31,960 bases of DNA from an uncultured Clostridia bacterium (GCA_937934775.1 CALGYL010000025.1:1-31960), one strand, 5' to 3'; positions 14,347 through 23,280 are shown, counted from the first letter of the stretch. The notes: generated from the sequence alone by a model not told the origin. Made by a program: numbers and translations.

Positions 14347-15552
14347 ATGCTCAAAAAAAGCTGCATTGCCATGCTTCTGGCCGGAGGACAAGGTTCGAGG
14401 CTGGGCCTGCTGACAAAAACGCTCGCCAAACCCGCCGTGCCGTTCGGTGGGAAATACCGCATTATCGATTTTCCGCTCTCCAACTGTTCCAATTCCGGGA
14501 TCGATGTCGTCGGCGTTCTGACCCAGTACCAGCCGTTGGAGCTCAACCGCTACATCGGTTCCGGCCAGCCCTGGGATATGGACTTGACCAATGGCGGCGT
14601 GTTCGTACTGCCGCCCTACGTAAAGGGCAAGAGCGGCGAATGGTACCGCGGCACCGCCAACGCCATCTACCAGAACATCAGCTTTATCGAACAGTACGAT
14701 CCGGACTACGTGCTGATCCTGTCGGGCGATCACATCTACAAGATGGATTACAATAAAATGCTGCAGAACCACATCGACAACAAGGCCGCCGCCACCATCG
14801 CCGTGCGCCTGGTGCCCTGGGAGATCACCAACCAGTTCGGCATCATGGCGACCGACAAGTCCGGCCGCATCACCGAGTTCGAGGAGAAGCCCGCCAAGGC
14901 CAAGTCGAACCGCGCATCGATGGGCGTGTATGTGTTCAGCTGGCAGGTGCTCAAGGAATACCTGATGGCCGACGAGGCCGACAAGAAGTCCTCCAACGAC
15001 TTCGGGAAAAACATCATCCCCAAGATGCTCGTAGACAAGCAAAAGCTGATGGCCTACGACTTTGAGGACTATTGGAAGGACGTCGGAACCATCTACAGCC
15101 TCTGGGAAGCCAATATGGACCTGATCATGGACCCGCCGCTGTTCAACCTCTACGACAAGCGCTGGCGCATCTACGCCAGGAATCCCATCATGCCGCCCCA
15201 CTTCATCGGCGACAAGGCGCGGGTCTCCTCCTGCATGGTCACGGAAGGGTGCGAGGTCTACGGCGCGGTCAGCCACTCGGTGTTGTTTGCGGGCGTCGTG
15301 GTGGAGGAAGGCGCGGTGGTGGTGGACTCGGTGGTCATGCCGGGCAGCGTCATCAAGAAGAACGCCGTCGTGCGCCGCGCGATCATCGGCGAACGCGCGG
15401 TGGTGGGCGAGGGTTGCGACGTGGGCGAGGGCGGCCAGAGCGAGATCGCGCTGATCGCGTCGGACACCGTGCTGCCGGCGGGCTACAAGGTGCTTCCCGG
15501 CGAGCAGGTCGGCCCGGACGAGCTTGAGGCAAAGGAGGCGTCGGACAAATGA
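14347..15552 (+). CDS. glgC: glucose-1-phosphate adenylyltransferase GlgC (catalytic subunit)
   Basis: A 401-residue nucleotidyltransferase that makes ADP-glucose from glucose-1-phosphate and ATP, the committed step of glycogen synthesis. The N-terminal motif LLAGGQGSRLGLLTKTLAKPA (about 10-30) holds the pyrophosphorylase signature with the catalytic Lys/Arg region. GTANAIYQN, LSGDHIYKMDY and TEFEEKPAKAK follow. The C-terminal part is the hexapeptide-repeat beta-helix. AAGGAG lies about 10 bases upstream of the ATG. The stop overlaps the glgD start as ATGA. In Bacillota GlgC commonly works as a hetero-oligomer with GlgD, matching the gene order here. Confidence 0.96.
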   Translation: MLKKSCIAMLLAGGQGSRLGLLTKTLAKPAVPFGGKYRIIDFPLSNCSNSGIDVVGVLTQYQPLELNRYIGSGQPWDMDLTNGGVFVLPPYVKGKSGEWYRGTANAIYQNISFIEQYDPDYVLILSGDHIYKMDYNKMLQNHIDNKAAATIAVRLVPWEITNQFGIMATDKSGRITEFEEKPAKAKSNRASMGVYVFSWQVLKEYLMADEADKKSSNDFGKNIIPKMLVDKQKLMAYDFEDYWKDVGTIYSLWEANMDLIMDPPLFNLYDKRWRIYARNPIMPPHFIGDKARVSSCMVTEGCEVYGAVSHSVLFAGVVVEEGAVVVDSVVMPGSVIKKNAVVRRAIIGERAVVGEGCDVGEGGQSEIALIASDTVLPAGYKVLPGEQVGPDELEAKEASDK

Positions 15553-16676
15553 AAGACGTCATGGGCATCATCTATACCTCAAAGGACGACATCAACATGC
15601 GCGAGTTGACCAGCTCCCGCGCGGTGGCGGCGCTTCCGGTCATCGGGCGCTACCGGATCATCGATTTCCAGCTGTCCAGCCTGGTCAATTCGGGCGTTCG
15701 CAACGTGGGCGTCATCATGCAGAAGAATTACCATTCTCTGATGGATCACTTGGGCGCGGGCAAGGAATGGGACCTGCACACGAGAAACGACGGCCTGTTC
15801 ATCCTGCCGCCCTTCCAGACCCGTGAAAACGTGGGTACCTACGAGGGCACGCTGGACGCGCTGAAGAGCAACATCGCCTATCTGCGCCGGTCCAATCAGG
15901 ATCTGGTGCTGCTCATGGGCAGCTATTCCGTGTTCAACACCAACTTTGAGGACATGGTGAAAAAGCACAAGGAGTCCGGCGCGGACGTGACGCTGATGTA
16001 CACCACCCGTTACCGGGACAGCCGAGTGTCGCCCTCGATGCTGTCCAGGCATACCTACCTGAAGCTGGACGACAGAGACAATGTGCTGGACTTTGAAATC
16101 GGCCCCAACATCCCCGAAAACCCCAACTTCTGCATGGACGTGATCCTGATGCGCCGCTCGATGCTGGTGCACCTGGTGGATCAGGCGCTGGCCCACGGCA
16201 TGAAGGACGCGCTCCGGGACATGCTGCCCCAGTACCTGAAGCAAAAACTGCTCACCGTGCGCGGATATGAGTATAAAGGGTACCACCGGCGCGTAGAATC
16301 TGTCCTGAGTTATTTTGAGTTTAACATGGATATGCTACACTACGACATCAGGCAGGAGCTTTTCGGCAGCCCGGTCTACACCAAAGTGCGCGATGAAGTG
16401 CCCGCAAAGTACGTGGAGGGCGCCCAGGCGTCCAATTCACTGGTGGCGGACGGCTGCATCATCGAAGGTACCGTTGAGAACAGCATCCTGTTCCGCGGCG
16501 TCCGGGTGCGCGCGGGCGCGGTGGTCAGAAACTCCGTCGTCATGCAGGAGTCGGAGATCCAGGAGGGCGTCGAGGTTGAAAACGTGATCCTCGACAAGGC
16601 GGTCACGATTCGCAGCGGCAAGCTGATCGGGCAAAAAGCCTACCCGATCGTGATCGGGAAAAACATGACCCTGTAG
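15549..16676 (+). CDS. glgD: glucose-1-phosphate adenylyltransferase subunit GlgD
   Basis: A 375-residue GlgC paralog. It keeps the fold marks LPVIGRYRIIDFQLSSLVNSG (about 29-49) and the C-terminal hexapeptide repeats. It lacks the GGxGxRL nucleotide-binding loop, reading IIYTSKDDINMREL instead. This fits the known role of GlgD as a regulatory or activity-boosting subunit of the Bacillota ADP-glucose pyrophosphorylase. It overlaps glgC by four bases (ATGA) and is preceded by AAAGGAGG inside the end of glgC, so the two subunits should be made together. Confidence 0.94.
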   Translation: MKDVMGIIYTSKDDINMRELTSSRAVAALPVIGRYRIIDFQLSSLVNSGVRNVGVIMQKNYHSLMDHLGAGKEWDLHTRNDGLFILPPFQTRENVGTYEGTLDALKSNIAYLRRSNQDLVLLMGSYSVFNTNFEDMVKKHKESGADVTLMYTTRYRDSRVSPSMLSRHTYLKLDDRDNVLDFEIGPNIPENPNFCMDVILMRRSMLVHLVDQALAHGMKDALRDMLPQYLKQKLLTVRGYEYKGYHRRVESVLSYFEFNMDMLHYDIRQELFGSPVYTKVRDEVPAKYVEGAQASNSLVADGCIIEGTVENSILFRGVRVRAGAVVRNSVVMQESEIQEGVEVENVILDKAVTIRSGKLIGQKAYPIVIGKNMTL

Positions 16677-16711
16677 GGTGGGTACCCTCATATCAAGGAG
16701 GCGATCTAATC

Positions 16712-18376
16712 GTGAAAGTGCTGTTTGTGGCCTCGGAATGCGTGCCGTTTTCCAAGACGGGCGGCTTGGCCGACGTGGTGGGCGCGCTGCCCAAGGAAAT
16801 TAAAAAATCCGGCGTAGACGTGCGGGTGATCACGCCGCTCTACAGCGCGATCCCAGAAAAATGGCGCTCCAAAATGGAGCATCTGCTCTACTTTTATGTA
16901 AACCTCGGCTGGCGCAGGCAGTATGTGGGCATCGAAAGGCTGACGCTGAACGACATCACGTACTATTTTGTCGACAATGAGTACTACTTCGGCCGCTCCT
17001 ACATCTACGGTCTGGGCGGGGACGAGGGCGAACGGTTCGCGTTTTTTGACCGCGCCGTGATGGAGGCGCTGCCCAAGATCGATTTCGTGCCGGATGTGCT
17101 CCATTGCCACGACTGGCAGACCGGCCTGATCCCGGCGATGCTGGAGATTCAGTACAGGGTGCTCAAGCCCTACCAGAAGATCAAGTCGGTATACACCGTG
17201 CACAACCTGCAGTATCAGGGGATCTTCCCAATCGACCAGATCGAAGAACTGGTCAGTCTGGGCGCGCAGGCCTACACGCCCGACCACATGGAGTTTTACG
17301 GCCAGTGTTCCTTCATGAAGGGTGGCCTGACCTTCGCGCAGAAGATCACCACCGTCAGCCCCACGTACGCGGAGGAAGTCAAGACCGCCTACTATGGCGA
17401 GCGGTTGGATGGGCTGATGCGCTCCCGTTCCCAGGATCTTCTGGGCATCCTGAACGGCATCGATCTTGAGGAGTACGATCCCATGACCGATCCGCTGATC
17501 GAAGCCCGGTTCGGCCCCGAGACGGTGGACAGGAAGGTTCAGAACAAACTGGCGCTGCAGCGGGAGCTGGGCCTTCAGGAGGGCGCGGACATTCCCCTGA
17601 TCGGCATGGTGGGTCGCCTCTCAAGCCAGAAGGGCCTGGATCTTTTGGAGCATGTGCTGGACGGCGTGATGACCACCGGCTGTCAACTGGTGGTGCTGGG
17701 CATGGGCGAGGACCGGTATGTGGACCTTTTCAATTGGGCCCAGTGGAAGTACGCCGGGCGCATCGCTTCCCGCATTGAGATGAACCACACGATGGCGCAC
17801 CGCATCTACGCCGGCGCGGACATGTTCCTGATGCCGTCGATGTTTGAGCCCTGCGGGCTGTCGCAGATGATCTCCCTGCGTTATGGCACAATCCCCGTCG
17901 TCCGGGAGACCGGCGGCCTCCGGGATACCGTGCTTTCCTACAACAAGTACACCGAGGAGGGCAACGGCTTTACCTTCCTCAACTACAACGCCCACGACAT
18001 GCTGACGGTGGTGGAGCGTGCGGTGAACTATTACCGGAATCATCCGGATGTCTGGAAGAAGCTGATGGAGCGGGCGATGCGTGGACAGTATGGCTGGGAT
18101 CAGTCGGCGCATCACTACGTAGACCTGTACAAGGAGTTGGCCAAGCCCGTCCGGAAGGCGAAGGCGGTCAAGGACGCGCCCGCAGAGCCGACGGAACCTA
18201 CGCCCGAAATACCAACTCAAGACCCGGAAGCGGCTGTAGTGGAGGCTCCGTCGGCAGTTGTTAAGAAGTCCCGCACGAAGAAGCTTGCCGAATCTGCGCC
18301 GGACGCGGCGGCGGAAGCCTTATCGGAACCAGCGAAACCCGCCCGCAAGTCCCGTGTCCAAAAGGCCGGAGTGTGA
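16712..18376 (+). CDS. glgA: glycogen synthase GlgA with a C-terminal low-complexity tail
   Basis: A 554-residue GT5 glycogen synthase transferring glucose from ADP-glucose to the glycogen chain. Motifs in order: K15-T-G-G18 (ADP-glucose binding, KTGGLADVVGALPKEI), CHDWQTGLIP, VHNLQYQG, GILNGID, GRLSSQKGLDL and MFEPCGLSQM near the C-terminus. The catalytic part ends at about residue 477, the usual GlgA length. A further 77 residues (about 478-554) rich in Ala, Pro, Lys and Glu, with KKSR/RKSR clusters, follow and look disordered. The start is GTG at 16712, with AAGGAGG about ten bases upstream. It completes a glgCDA operon; glgB and glgP are not in this window. Confidence 0.95.
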   Translation: MKVLFVASECVPFSKTGGLADVVGALPKEIKKSGVDVRVITPLYSAIPEKWRSKMEHLLYFYVNLGWRRQYVGIERLTLNDITYYFVDNEYYFGRSYIYGLGGDEGERFAFFDRAVMEALPKIDFVPDVLHCHDWQTGLIPAMLEIQYRVLKPYQKIKSVYTVHNLQYQGIFPIDQIEELVSLGAQAYTPDHMEFYGQCSFMKGGLTFAQKITTVSPTYAEEVKTAYYGERLDGLMRSRSQDLLGILNGIDLEEYDPMTDPLIEARFGPETVDRKVQNKLALQRELGLQEGADIPLIGMVGRLSSQKGLDLLEHVLDGVMTTGCQLVVLGMGEDRYVDLFNWAQWKYAGRIASRIEMNHTMAHRIYAGADMFLMPSMFEPCGLSQMISLRYGTIPVVRETGGLRDTVLSYNKYTEEGNGFTFLNYNAHDMLTVVERAVNYYRNHPDVWKKLMERAMRGQYGWDQSAHHYVDLYKELAKPVRKAKAVKDAPAEPTEPTPEIPTQDPEAAVVEAPSAVVKKSRTKKLAESAPDAAAEALSEPAKPARKSRVQKAGV

Positions 18377-18410
18377 CCGGGTCTCCTCGGAACATATTTC
18401 TGTAAATTGC

Positions 18411-18454
18411 CATCAAAAAGCCGTAGCGCGCCACGCTGCGGCATTTGATGTTTT
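18411..18454 (+). terminator. Rho-independent terminator of the glg operon
   Basis: CATCAAA (18411-18417) and GCCGTAGCG (18420-18428) pair with CGCTGCGGC (18434-18442) and TTTGATG (18444-18450). There is one wobble and a small internal loop, followed by TTTT. It lies 35 bases after glgA and separates it from the two unknown genes. Confidence 0.75.
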
Positions 18455-18482
18455 GGCGTACAGCGAACACGGGGGGATGGGT

Positions 18483-19034
18483 GTGAAGAAAGGGAAATTC
18501 GTGCTGGCGGTGGGTGTCATCTCACTATTCTTGCTGGCGACGGTGGGGATCTATGCGCATGGCCTTGAGCCAGTGTGGATTCAGATCAGGAACTATCAGG
18601 AGATGCGCGGCCTTCAGGTAACCGATTACGAGCGAGGAGTATTCAAACAGTGTGATGGCTGCCGACCAGCGTCGGTTCGATTCAGCTGCAATGGTACGGA
18701 GTATGACTTTCCGCTACCCGCCGGTTCTGCGCTCTTTGCCAATGCGGATTTTCCCCAATCGGAGAATACCCTACAATACATGGCCAGTTGCGCTGCGGGC
18801 GGGGCATGGCACAGAGACATCGCGACGTGTGCACCCGATGGCTTTGAATACGAACAGATGGGCGCTGGAGATTCCTTCACAGGGAAGGACGACAGAACCT
18901 TGGTGCACATGGGCTTCTCATATTTTGGAAGGAATTACACGATCTTCTACTTTTATCCAATCGAACGCATTCCGGATGGCTCCGGCGGCTATACGTTCAG
19001 GGACATCCTACAGAATCCGTCAATACCGTCATAA
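18483..19034 (+). CDS. unknown membrane-anchored or exported protein, first tandem paralog
   Basis: A 183-residue protein I cannot assign to a family. Residues 1-28 (KKGK, then a hydrophobic run through FLLATVGIYA) form a signal peptide or single membrane anchor, so most of the protein lies outside the cytoplasm. The exterior part has CDGC near residue 57, a YDFPLPAGSALF segment, AWHRDI and CAPDGFEYEQMG. These align with the next gene's YSIPLPPGATLF, AWRDDL and VPNGFTFERLG, so the two are tandem duplicates. The start is taken as GTG 18483, six bases after a run of G; ATG 18477 directly abuts that run and is the alternative. It follows the glg terminator and probably forms a two-gene unit with its paralog. 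Its base composition looks less GC-rich than the flanks. Confidence 0.7.
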   Translation: MKKGKFVLAVGVISLFLLATVGIYAHGLEPVWIQIRNYQEMRGLQVTDYERGVFKQCDGCRPASVRFSCNGTEYDFPLPAGSALFANADFPQSENTLQYMASCAAGGAWHRDIATCAPDGFEYEQMGAGDSFTGKDDRTLVHMGFSYFGRNYTIFYFYPIERIPDGSGGYTFRDILQNPSIPS

Positions 19035-19047
19035 GGAGGGAGCGCAC

Positions 19048-19575
19048 ATGAAGCGGTTTCTTAATGTGCTGGTCGTCATTTCGTTGCTAATACCCTTGGC
19101 CTTGCTGTGCGCGCCTGCGTATTACGGGGTGCTGGCGCTTGCGGTGCCGTCCGCCCGTGCGGAGTTTTTGAACCACTGGGCGCTTGAAAGCGAGGGACTG
19201 ACGGATTCGGAACAGGCTGCGTTGGAACGGGTGGACTGCTTTCACCCGCTGAACTGCAGGGTAACGCTGGGAACAGACGTTTACAGTATCCCCTTGCCAC
19301 CCGGCGCCACGCTCTTTGAGACTGCGCGTCACCCTACAAGGCCGGGCCGCGCACAGTACCTGGTACGCACTGGACCCTTTGAAGCGTGGCGGGACGATCT
19401 GGTCCTCACTGTGCCCAATGGGTTCACTTTTGAACGGCTCGGAAGCATGCTGCGCTTCGCGTCCGCCGATGGCAATGTCTCGATGTTTATTACGGGCTAT
19501 ACCTGCGCCAGAGTGTACACGCTGCTTGAAGTTAGCGCCAGGGGTGGCACGGGGGAGTTGATCGGGCTGGAGTGA
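19048..19575 (+). CDS. unknown membrane-anchored or exported protein, second tandem paralog
   Basis: A 175-residue protein of unrecognised family. Residues 1 to about 40 (MKRFLNVLVVISLLIPLALL and onwards) are a long hydrophobic leader ending near VPSARAE, a possible signal peptidase I site. The exterior part shares with the preceding gene the order: Cys-containing segment, Y-[DS]-[FI]-P-L-P-x-G-[SA]-x-L-F, AW-x2-D, P-[DN]-G-F-x-[YF]-E-x-[ML]-G. AAGGAGGG lies seven bases before the ATG at 19048. Only 13 bases separate it from the first paralog, so they are very likely cotranscribed. A terminator follows. Function cannot be inferred; an envelope role is only suggested by the leader. Confidence 0.75.
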   Translation: MKRFLNVLVVISLLIPLALLCAPAYYGVLALAVPSARAEFLNHWALESEGLTDSEQAALERVDCFHPLNCRVTLGTDVYSIPLPPGATLFETARHPTRPGRAQYLVRTGPFEAWRDDLVLTVPNGFTFERLGSMLRFASADGNVSMFITGYTCARVYTLLEVSARGGTGELIGLE

Positions 19576-19591
19576 TTTTCATATGTCTATG

Positions 19592-19632
19592 AAAAAGCCC
19601 CACGGCGAGCGATGCGTCGTGGAGCTTTTTTT
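19592..19632. terminator. bidirectional terminator between the paralog pair and the sugar-transport operon
   Basis: AAAAAGC-c-CCACG (19592-19604) pairs with CGTGG-a-GCTTTTT (19618-19630), followed by more T. Both strands end in a T-run, so it serves the plus-strand unknown genes and the minus-strand binding-protein gene. Confidence 0.85.
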
Positions 19633-19658
19633 GGCAAAGCGTGTTCCTTGCAGTTCGT

Positions 19659-20558
19659 TTACCCGCGCAGCACGGAGACGCCGGTGTCGATGATCGACGG
19701 GCCGGTGGACAGCTGGTTGATCACGGCGTTGGCTTCCGCGACGCCCAGATAGCCCATCGTGAAGGGGTTCTGCGCCATGGCGGCCTTCAGGGAGCCATCC
19801 TTCAACAGACCCAGGATCGCGTCGGACTTGTCGAAGCCGATGCCGATGATTTCGGGCGCTTCGGCCTTGATGGCGTTGCCCACGCCCACGGTGGAGCCTT
19901 CATTGGCGCCAAACAAACCCACAAGGTCCTGATTGCCCATGATGAAGTTGGTGGCGGCTTCCTGAGACTCGGCGGCGAGGCCTTCCTTGTATTCCGTGGT
20001 CAGCACTTCGAAGCGGCCGTCGGCGGCGAGGGCGTCGCGGAAGCCCTTTTCACGGTTCATGGTGGAGTTGGTGGCGGTGTTGACCGAGATGATGCCGATC
20101 TTGCCGGCGGTCTTGCCAGCCTTGTCCAGTTCCTCGATCATGGTGGTGCCCGCCAGCTTGCCGGCGGCGTAGTTGTCGGTGGACAGGGTCACCGGCACGG
20201 TGGTGGCGGCCGGAGAGTCGACGTAGAGCACGGTGATGCCCTGCGCCTGCGCCTCTTCGACGGTCTTGGCGATGCCCTGCGGGTCGGTGGCGGCCAGCAG
20301 GATGACGGCGGGTTTCTCGGCGATGGCGTTGTTCAACACTTCGATCTGGTCGGCGTTGTCCTTGCCATCCGGCGCGTCCCACTTATAATCCAGACCCAGC
20401 GCCTTGGCCATGGCGCTGGCACCCGCGTCCACGGACACCCAGTGCATGTCCATCTTGTCCATCGTGATCAGGTATACCAGCTTGCCTTCCGCGTTGGCAA
20501 CGGTGAACAGGCCCAGCGAGAGAAGGAGAACGAGCGTGAGAGCCAGGATCTTCTTCAT
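19659..20558 (-). CDS. ribose/galactose-type sugar ABC transporter substrate-binding protein
   Basis: A 299-residue RbsB-like protein of the type I periplasmic-binding fold. Residues 1-23 are a signal peptide ending VANA before EGKLVYL, with no lipobox cysteine. Family marks are DNADQIEVLNNAIAEKPAVI (two-helix segment), VLYVDSPAA, STDNYAAGKLAG and LFGANEGSTVGVGNAIK, followed by VIGFD-like IIGIGFDKSDAI and AMAQNPFTMGYLG. It captures a monosaccharide or related compound for the permease and ATPase encoded just upstream on the same strand. Here the binding protein is last in the operon. AAGGAGGG lies nine bases before the ATG. The exact sugar cannot be read from sequence. Confidence 0.9.
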   Translation of the reverse strand: MKKILALTLVLLLSLGLFTVANAEGKLVYLITMDKMDMHWVSVDAGASAMAKALGLDYKWDAPDGKDNADQIEVLNNAIAEKPAVILLAATDPQGIAKTVEEAQAQGITVLYVDSPAATTVPVTLSTDNYAAGKLAGTTMIEELDKAGKTAGKIGIISVNTATNSTMNREKGFRDALAADGRFEVLTTEYKEGLAAESQEAATNFIMGNQDLVGLFGANEGSTVGVGNAIKAEAPEIIGIGFDKSDAILGLLKDGSLKAAMAQNPFTMGYLGVAEANAVINQLSTGPSIIDTGVSVLRG

Positions 20559-20610
20559 ACCGTGTAACCCTCCTTGATGATTATGCTAAGCGCATCGCTG
20601 CGCCTGCATG

Positions 20611-21627
20611 CTAGCTTTGGGCGCGCCGCCCGAAGAGCTTCTTGAGGTCGATCGCGTCACCCCGGGCGATGCGGTCGATCAGGACCGAGACGATGACCAC
20701 GATGCCGATCACGATGTTCTTGAGCGCCAGCGGCGCGCCCGCAAACTGCAGGCCGTTTTGCAGTACGCCCCAGATGCACGCGCCGATCACCGTGCCGAAC
20801 AGCAGGCCCTGGCCGCCCATCGTGGACACGCCGCCGATGACCGACGCGGCCACGGCGTTCAGCTCGTAGGTGTTGCCCGCGTCCATCGTGCCCATGCCGC
20901 TCTGCGCCATCAGAATGAAGCCAACCATGCAGCTCATGAACGAGGAGACGATGTAGGCCTTGGTCATCGACCACTTGACGCTGACGCCGGAAAACCGGGC
21001 CGCCTCGTAATTGGAGCCCAGCGCGTAGATGTGACGGCCGGTGCGGGTGGAGGACAGAATGTAATTGAAGATCAAAAACAGGATGATCGCAAGCCACATG
21101 GGCGTATAAAGCCCCGCGAACTTGCCGTAGTAGAACAGGTCGCGGAAGACCTCGCTGCCGCCGGCGGTGATCTGGTCGGTATTCATGTTGCCGTTGACGA
21201 TCTGCGCTACGCCCCGGGCCATGATCATGGTGCCCAGCGTCGCGATGAAGGGCGGCAGTTTGGCCCGCGCGATCAGCGTGCCGTTCAGAAGGCCCACGAA
21301 CAGGCAGGCCAGCATGGTCAGCGGCAGCGCGATCAGCACATGGATGCCATTGGTCATCATGGTGGCGCTCACCATGCAGCTCAAGCCGACCACCGAGCCG
21401 ATCGAAAGATCGATTCCGCCGGTGATCAGCACATAGGACTGCCCCATGCCGATGATCAGGATCGGGGCCACCTGCCGAAGCAGGGAACTGATGTTGCGGG
21501 GCGTCATGAAGCTGCTATTGAGCCATGAGAACACCGCGCACATGACGATCAGCGCCGTGGTGACCGAGACCACCTGGCCCATGCCGCGAACCTGCATGAT
21601 CCGACGGAAGAAATTGTCTTTTTTCAT
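20611..21627 (-). CDS. ribose-type sugar ABC transporter permease (RbsC family)
   Basis: A 338-residue polytopic membrane protein. RbsC-type marks are the GQSYVLITGGIDLSIGSVVGL segment (about 55-75), the ATLGTMIMARG stretch, the GRHIYALGSNYEAARFSGV cytoplasmic loop that meets the ATPase, and ASVIGGVSTMGGQG. A single such permease forms a homodimeric channel in this class. The ATG lies two bases after the ATPase stop codon, so translation is coupled. The gap to the binding-protein gene is 52 bases and contains only a small GCGCA-TCGC-TGCGC hairpin (20590-20603). Confidence 0.92.
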   Translation of the reverse strand: MKKDNFFRRIMQVRGMGQVVSVTTALIVMCAVFSWLNSSFMTPRNISSLLRQVAPILIIGMGQSYVLITGGIDLSIGSVVGLSCMVSATMMTNGIHVLIALPLTMLACLFVGLLNGTLIARAKLPPFIATLGTMIMARGVAQIVNGNMNTDQITAGGSEVFRDLFYYGKFAGLYTPMWLAIILFLIFNYILSSTRTGRHIYALGSNYEAARFSGVSVKWSMTKAYIVSSFMSCMVGFILMAQSGMGTMDAGNTYELNAVAASVIGGVSTMGGQGLLFGTVIGACIWGVLQNGLQFAGAPLALKNIVIGIVVIVSVLIDRIARGDAIDLKKLFGRRAQS

Positions 21628-21629
21628 CG

Positions 21630-23138
21630 TTAGCCAGCCTGTCCTTTCCTGGATTCAAACTGCGTGGCGCTCAGCATGATTTTATCCTGCGTGGCCTCCG
21701 CCGCCGTGTATTCCCCGGTGACGCGGCCGTCGCACATGACCAGGATGCGGTCGGCCATGCCCAGGATCTCGGGCATCTCGCTGGAGACGAACAGGACGCC
21801 GATGCCCCTCTGCTTGAGCTGGTTCATCAGGTGGTAGATTTCGACCTTCGCGGCCACGTCGATGCCGCGGGTAGGTTCGTCAAACAGCACGACTTCCGCG
21901 TCCCGCACCAGCCACTTGCCCACGACCACCTTCTGCTGGTTGCCGCCCGAGAGGTTTCTGGCCAGCATCAGCTGGCTGGAGGCTTTGATCCTCAGGTCGT
22001 CGATGGCGCGCTGGGTGAGGGAAACCTCCTTGCGGCGCAGCACCTTGCCCAGCGGCCCGTTCAGAAGGTCCAGGTTGGCCAGCGCCACATTTTCCCGCAG
22101 GGACAGATCGACGCACAGGCCTTCTTTTTTACGGTCCTCCGGCACACAGGCGATGCCCGACTTGATCGCCCCGGCGGGGGAGTGGATTGTGACCGCCCGG
22201 CCGTTCAGGTGGATCGTGCCGCTTTCAATCGCGTCCGCGCCGAAGATGGCTCGCATGGTCTCGGTGCGCCCCGCGCCCATGAGCCCTGCAAAGCCCAGGA
22301 TCTCGCCCTTTCGGAGGACAAAGCTGACGTCTCGTACCATGCGCCCGGCGTTCAGGTGCTCAACCCTCAGCACCACGTCGCCTGCCGGGCACTGTGTGTG
22401 GGGATACTTTTCCTTGATCTCCCGGCCCACCATCAGTGAAATGATCTCGCCGATGGGAATGTCCTTGAAGTCCCGAGTGGCCACGAATTTACCGTCCCGG
22501 AGGATGGTCACCCGGTCGGCGATGGGGGTTAGCTCCTCCAGCCGGTGGGTGATGTACACGATGCCCACGCCCCGCTTTTTCAGCTCGTGAATGATGCGGT
22601 TTAGCTCGTCCACTTCGCGGTTGGTCAGGGCGCTGGTAGGCTCGTCCATAATCAGCACCTTGCAGTCGGTGGAAACGGCTTTGGCGATCTCCACCATCTG
22701 CTGGCCGCCCACCGACAGTTTGGATACCGGCGTTTCGGGGCTGATGTCCAGGCTCAGCTGCCTGAGGTACTCGGCGGCGCGCCGGTTCATGTCCCGCTGA
22801 CGGAGCTTTGTGAAGCGGCTCTCCTCCCGGCCCAGGAAGATGTTCTCTGCCACTGTCAGGTGCTGGCACATGTTCAGCTCCTGATGGATGATGGCGATGC
22901 CCAGTTCCTGCGCCCGCTTGGGCGTCAGGTGCTCCACAGGGTGGCCGTTCAGAAGAAAGGTGCCGCCGTCCTTCGCGTAGATTCCGCTCAGGATCTTCAT
23001 CAGCGTCGACTTGCCCGCGCCGTTTTCGCCCAGAAGCGCGTGGACTTCGCCCGCGCGAAGCTCAAAGTGCACGTCGTCCAGCGCCTTCACGCCGGGGAAC
23101 ACCTTGACGATGCCGCGCATTTCGATCAGGTTGTCCAA
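21630..23138 (-). CDS. ribose-type sugar ABC transporter ATPase with two ATP-binding cassettes (RbsA family)
   Basis: A 502-residue tandem ATPase. The first cassette is canonical: Walker A G37-T45 (GENGAGKST), signature LSVGGQQ and Walker B VLIMDEPTSAL. The second has the degenerate P-loop GLMGAGRTE that is usual in RbsA/MglA, with LSGGNQQ and VVLFDEPTRGID. It energises uptake of a sugar through the adjacent permease. The start codon is TTG at 23138, supported by AAAGGAGG seven bases upstream and by alignment of the MxNLIEMRGI beginning with the family. It is the first gene of the operon, driven by a good promoter at 23204-23232. Confidence 0.93.
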   Translation of the reverse strand: MDNLIEMRGIVKVFPGVKALDDVHFELRAGEVHALLGENGAGKSTLMKILSGIYAKDGGTFLLNGHPVEHLTPKRAQELGIAIIHQELNMCQHLTVAENIFLGREESRFTKLRQRDMNRRAAEYLRQLSLDISPETPVSKLSVGGQQMVEIAKAVSTDCKVLIMDEPTSALTNREVDELNRIIHELKKRGVGIVYITHRLEELTPIADRVTILRDGKFVATRDFKDIPIGEIISLMVGREIKEKYPHTQCPAGDVVLRVEHLNAGRMVRDVSFVLRKGEILGFAGLMGAGRTETMRAIFGADAIESGTIHLNGRAVTIHSPAGAIKSGIACVPEDRKKEGLCVDLSLRENVALANLDLLNGPLGKVLRRKEVSLTQRAIDDLRIKASSQLMLARNLSGGNQQKVVVGKWLVRDAEVVLFDEPTRGIDVAAKVEIYHLMNQLKQRGIGVLFVSSEMPEILGMADRILVMCDGRVTGEYTAAEATQDKIMLSATQFESRKGQAG

Positions 23139-23203
23139 TGGACAGCCTCCTTTCGCACCATGCCCAATCGAGCTTTTCGTAGAATTTTTATGTCCCGTTA
23201 CTT

Positions 23204-23232
23204 ACTTTAGCAATATTTTGTAAAAAAGTCAA
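23204..23232 (-). promoter_or_regulatory. promoter of the sugar-transport operon
   Basis: On the minus strand, TTGACT (23227-23232) and TAAAGT (23204-23209) are separated by exactly 17 bases of AT-rich DNA. Transcription would start near 23197, giving a leader of about 60 bases. Confidence 0.65.
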
Positions 23233-23280
23233 TAAAAACGAGCGATTCAAACAAAATTAAGAAAATTCGGAAATGGCATA

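Noticed and set aside
18258..18482. Upstream extension of the first unknown paralog
   Set aside because: It overlaps the end of glgA and crosses the glg terminator. A start at 18483 (or 18477) gives a clean signal sequence after a G-rich ribosome binding site.
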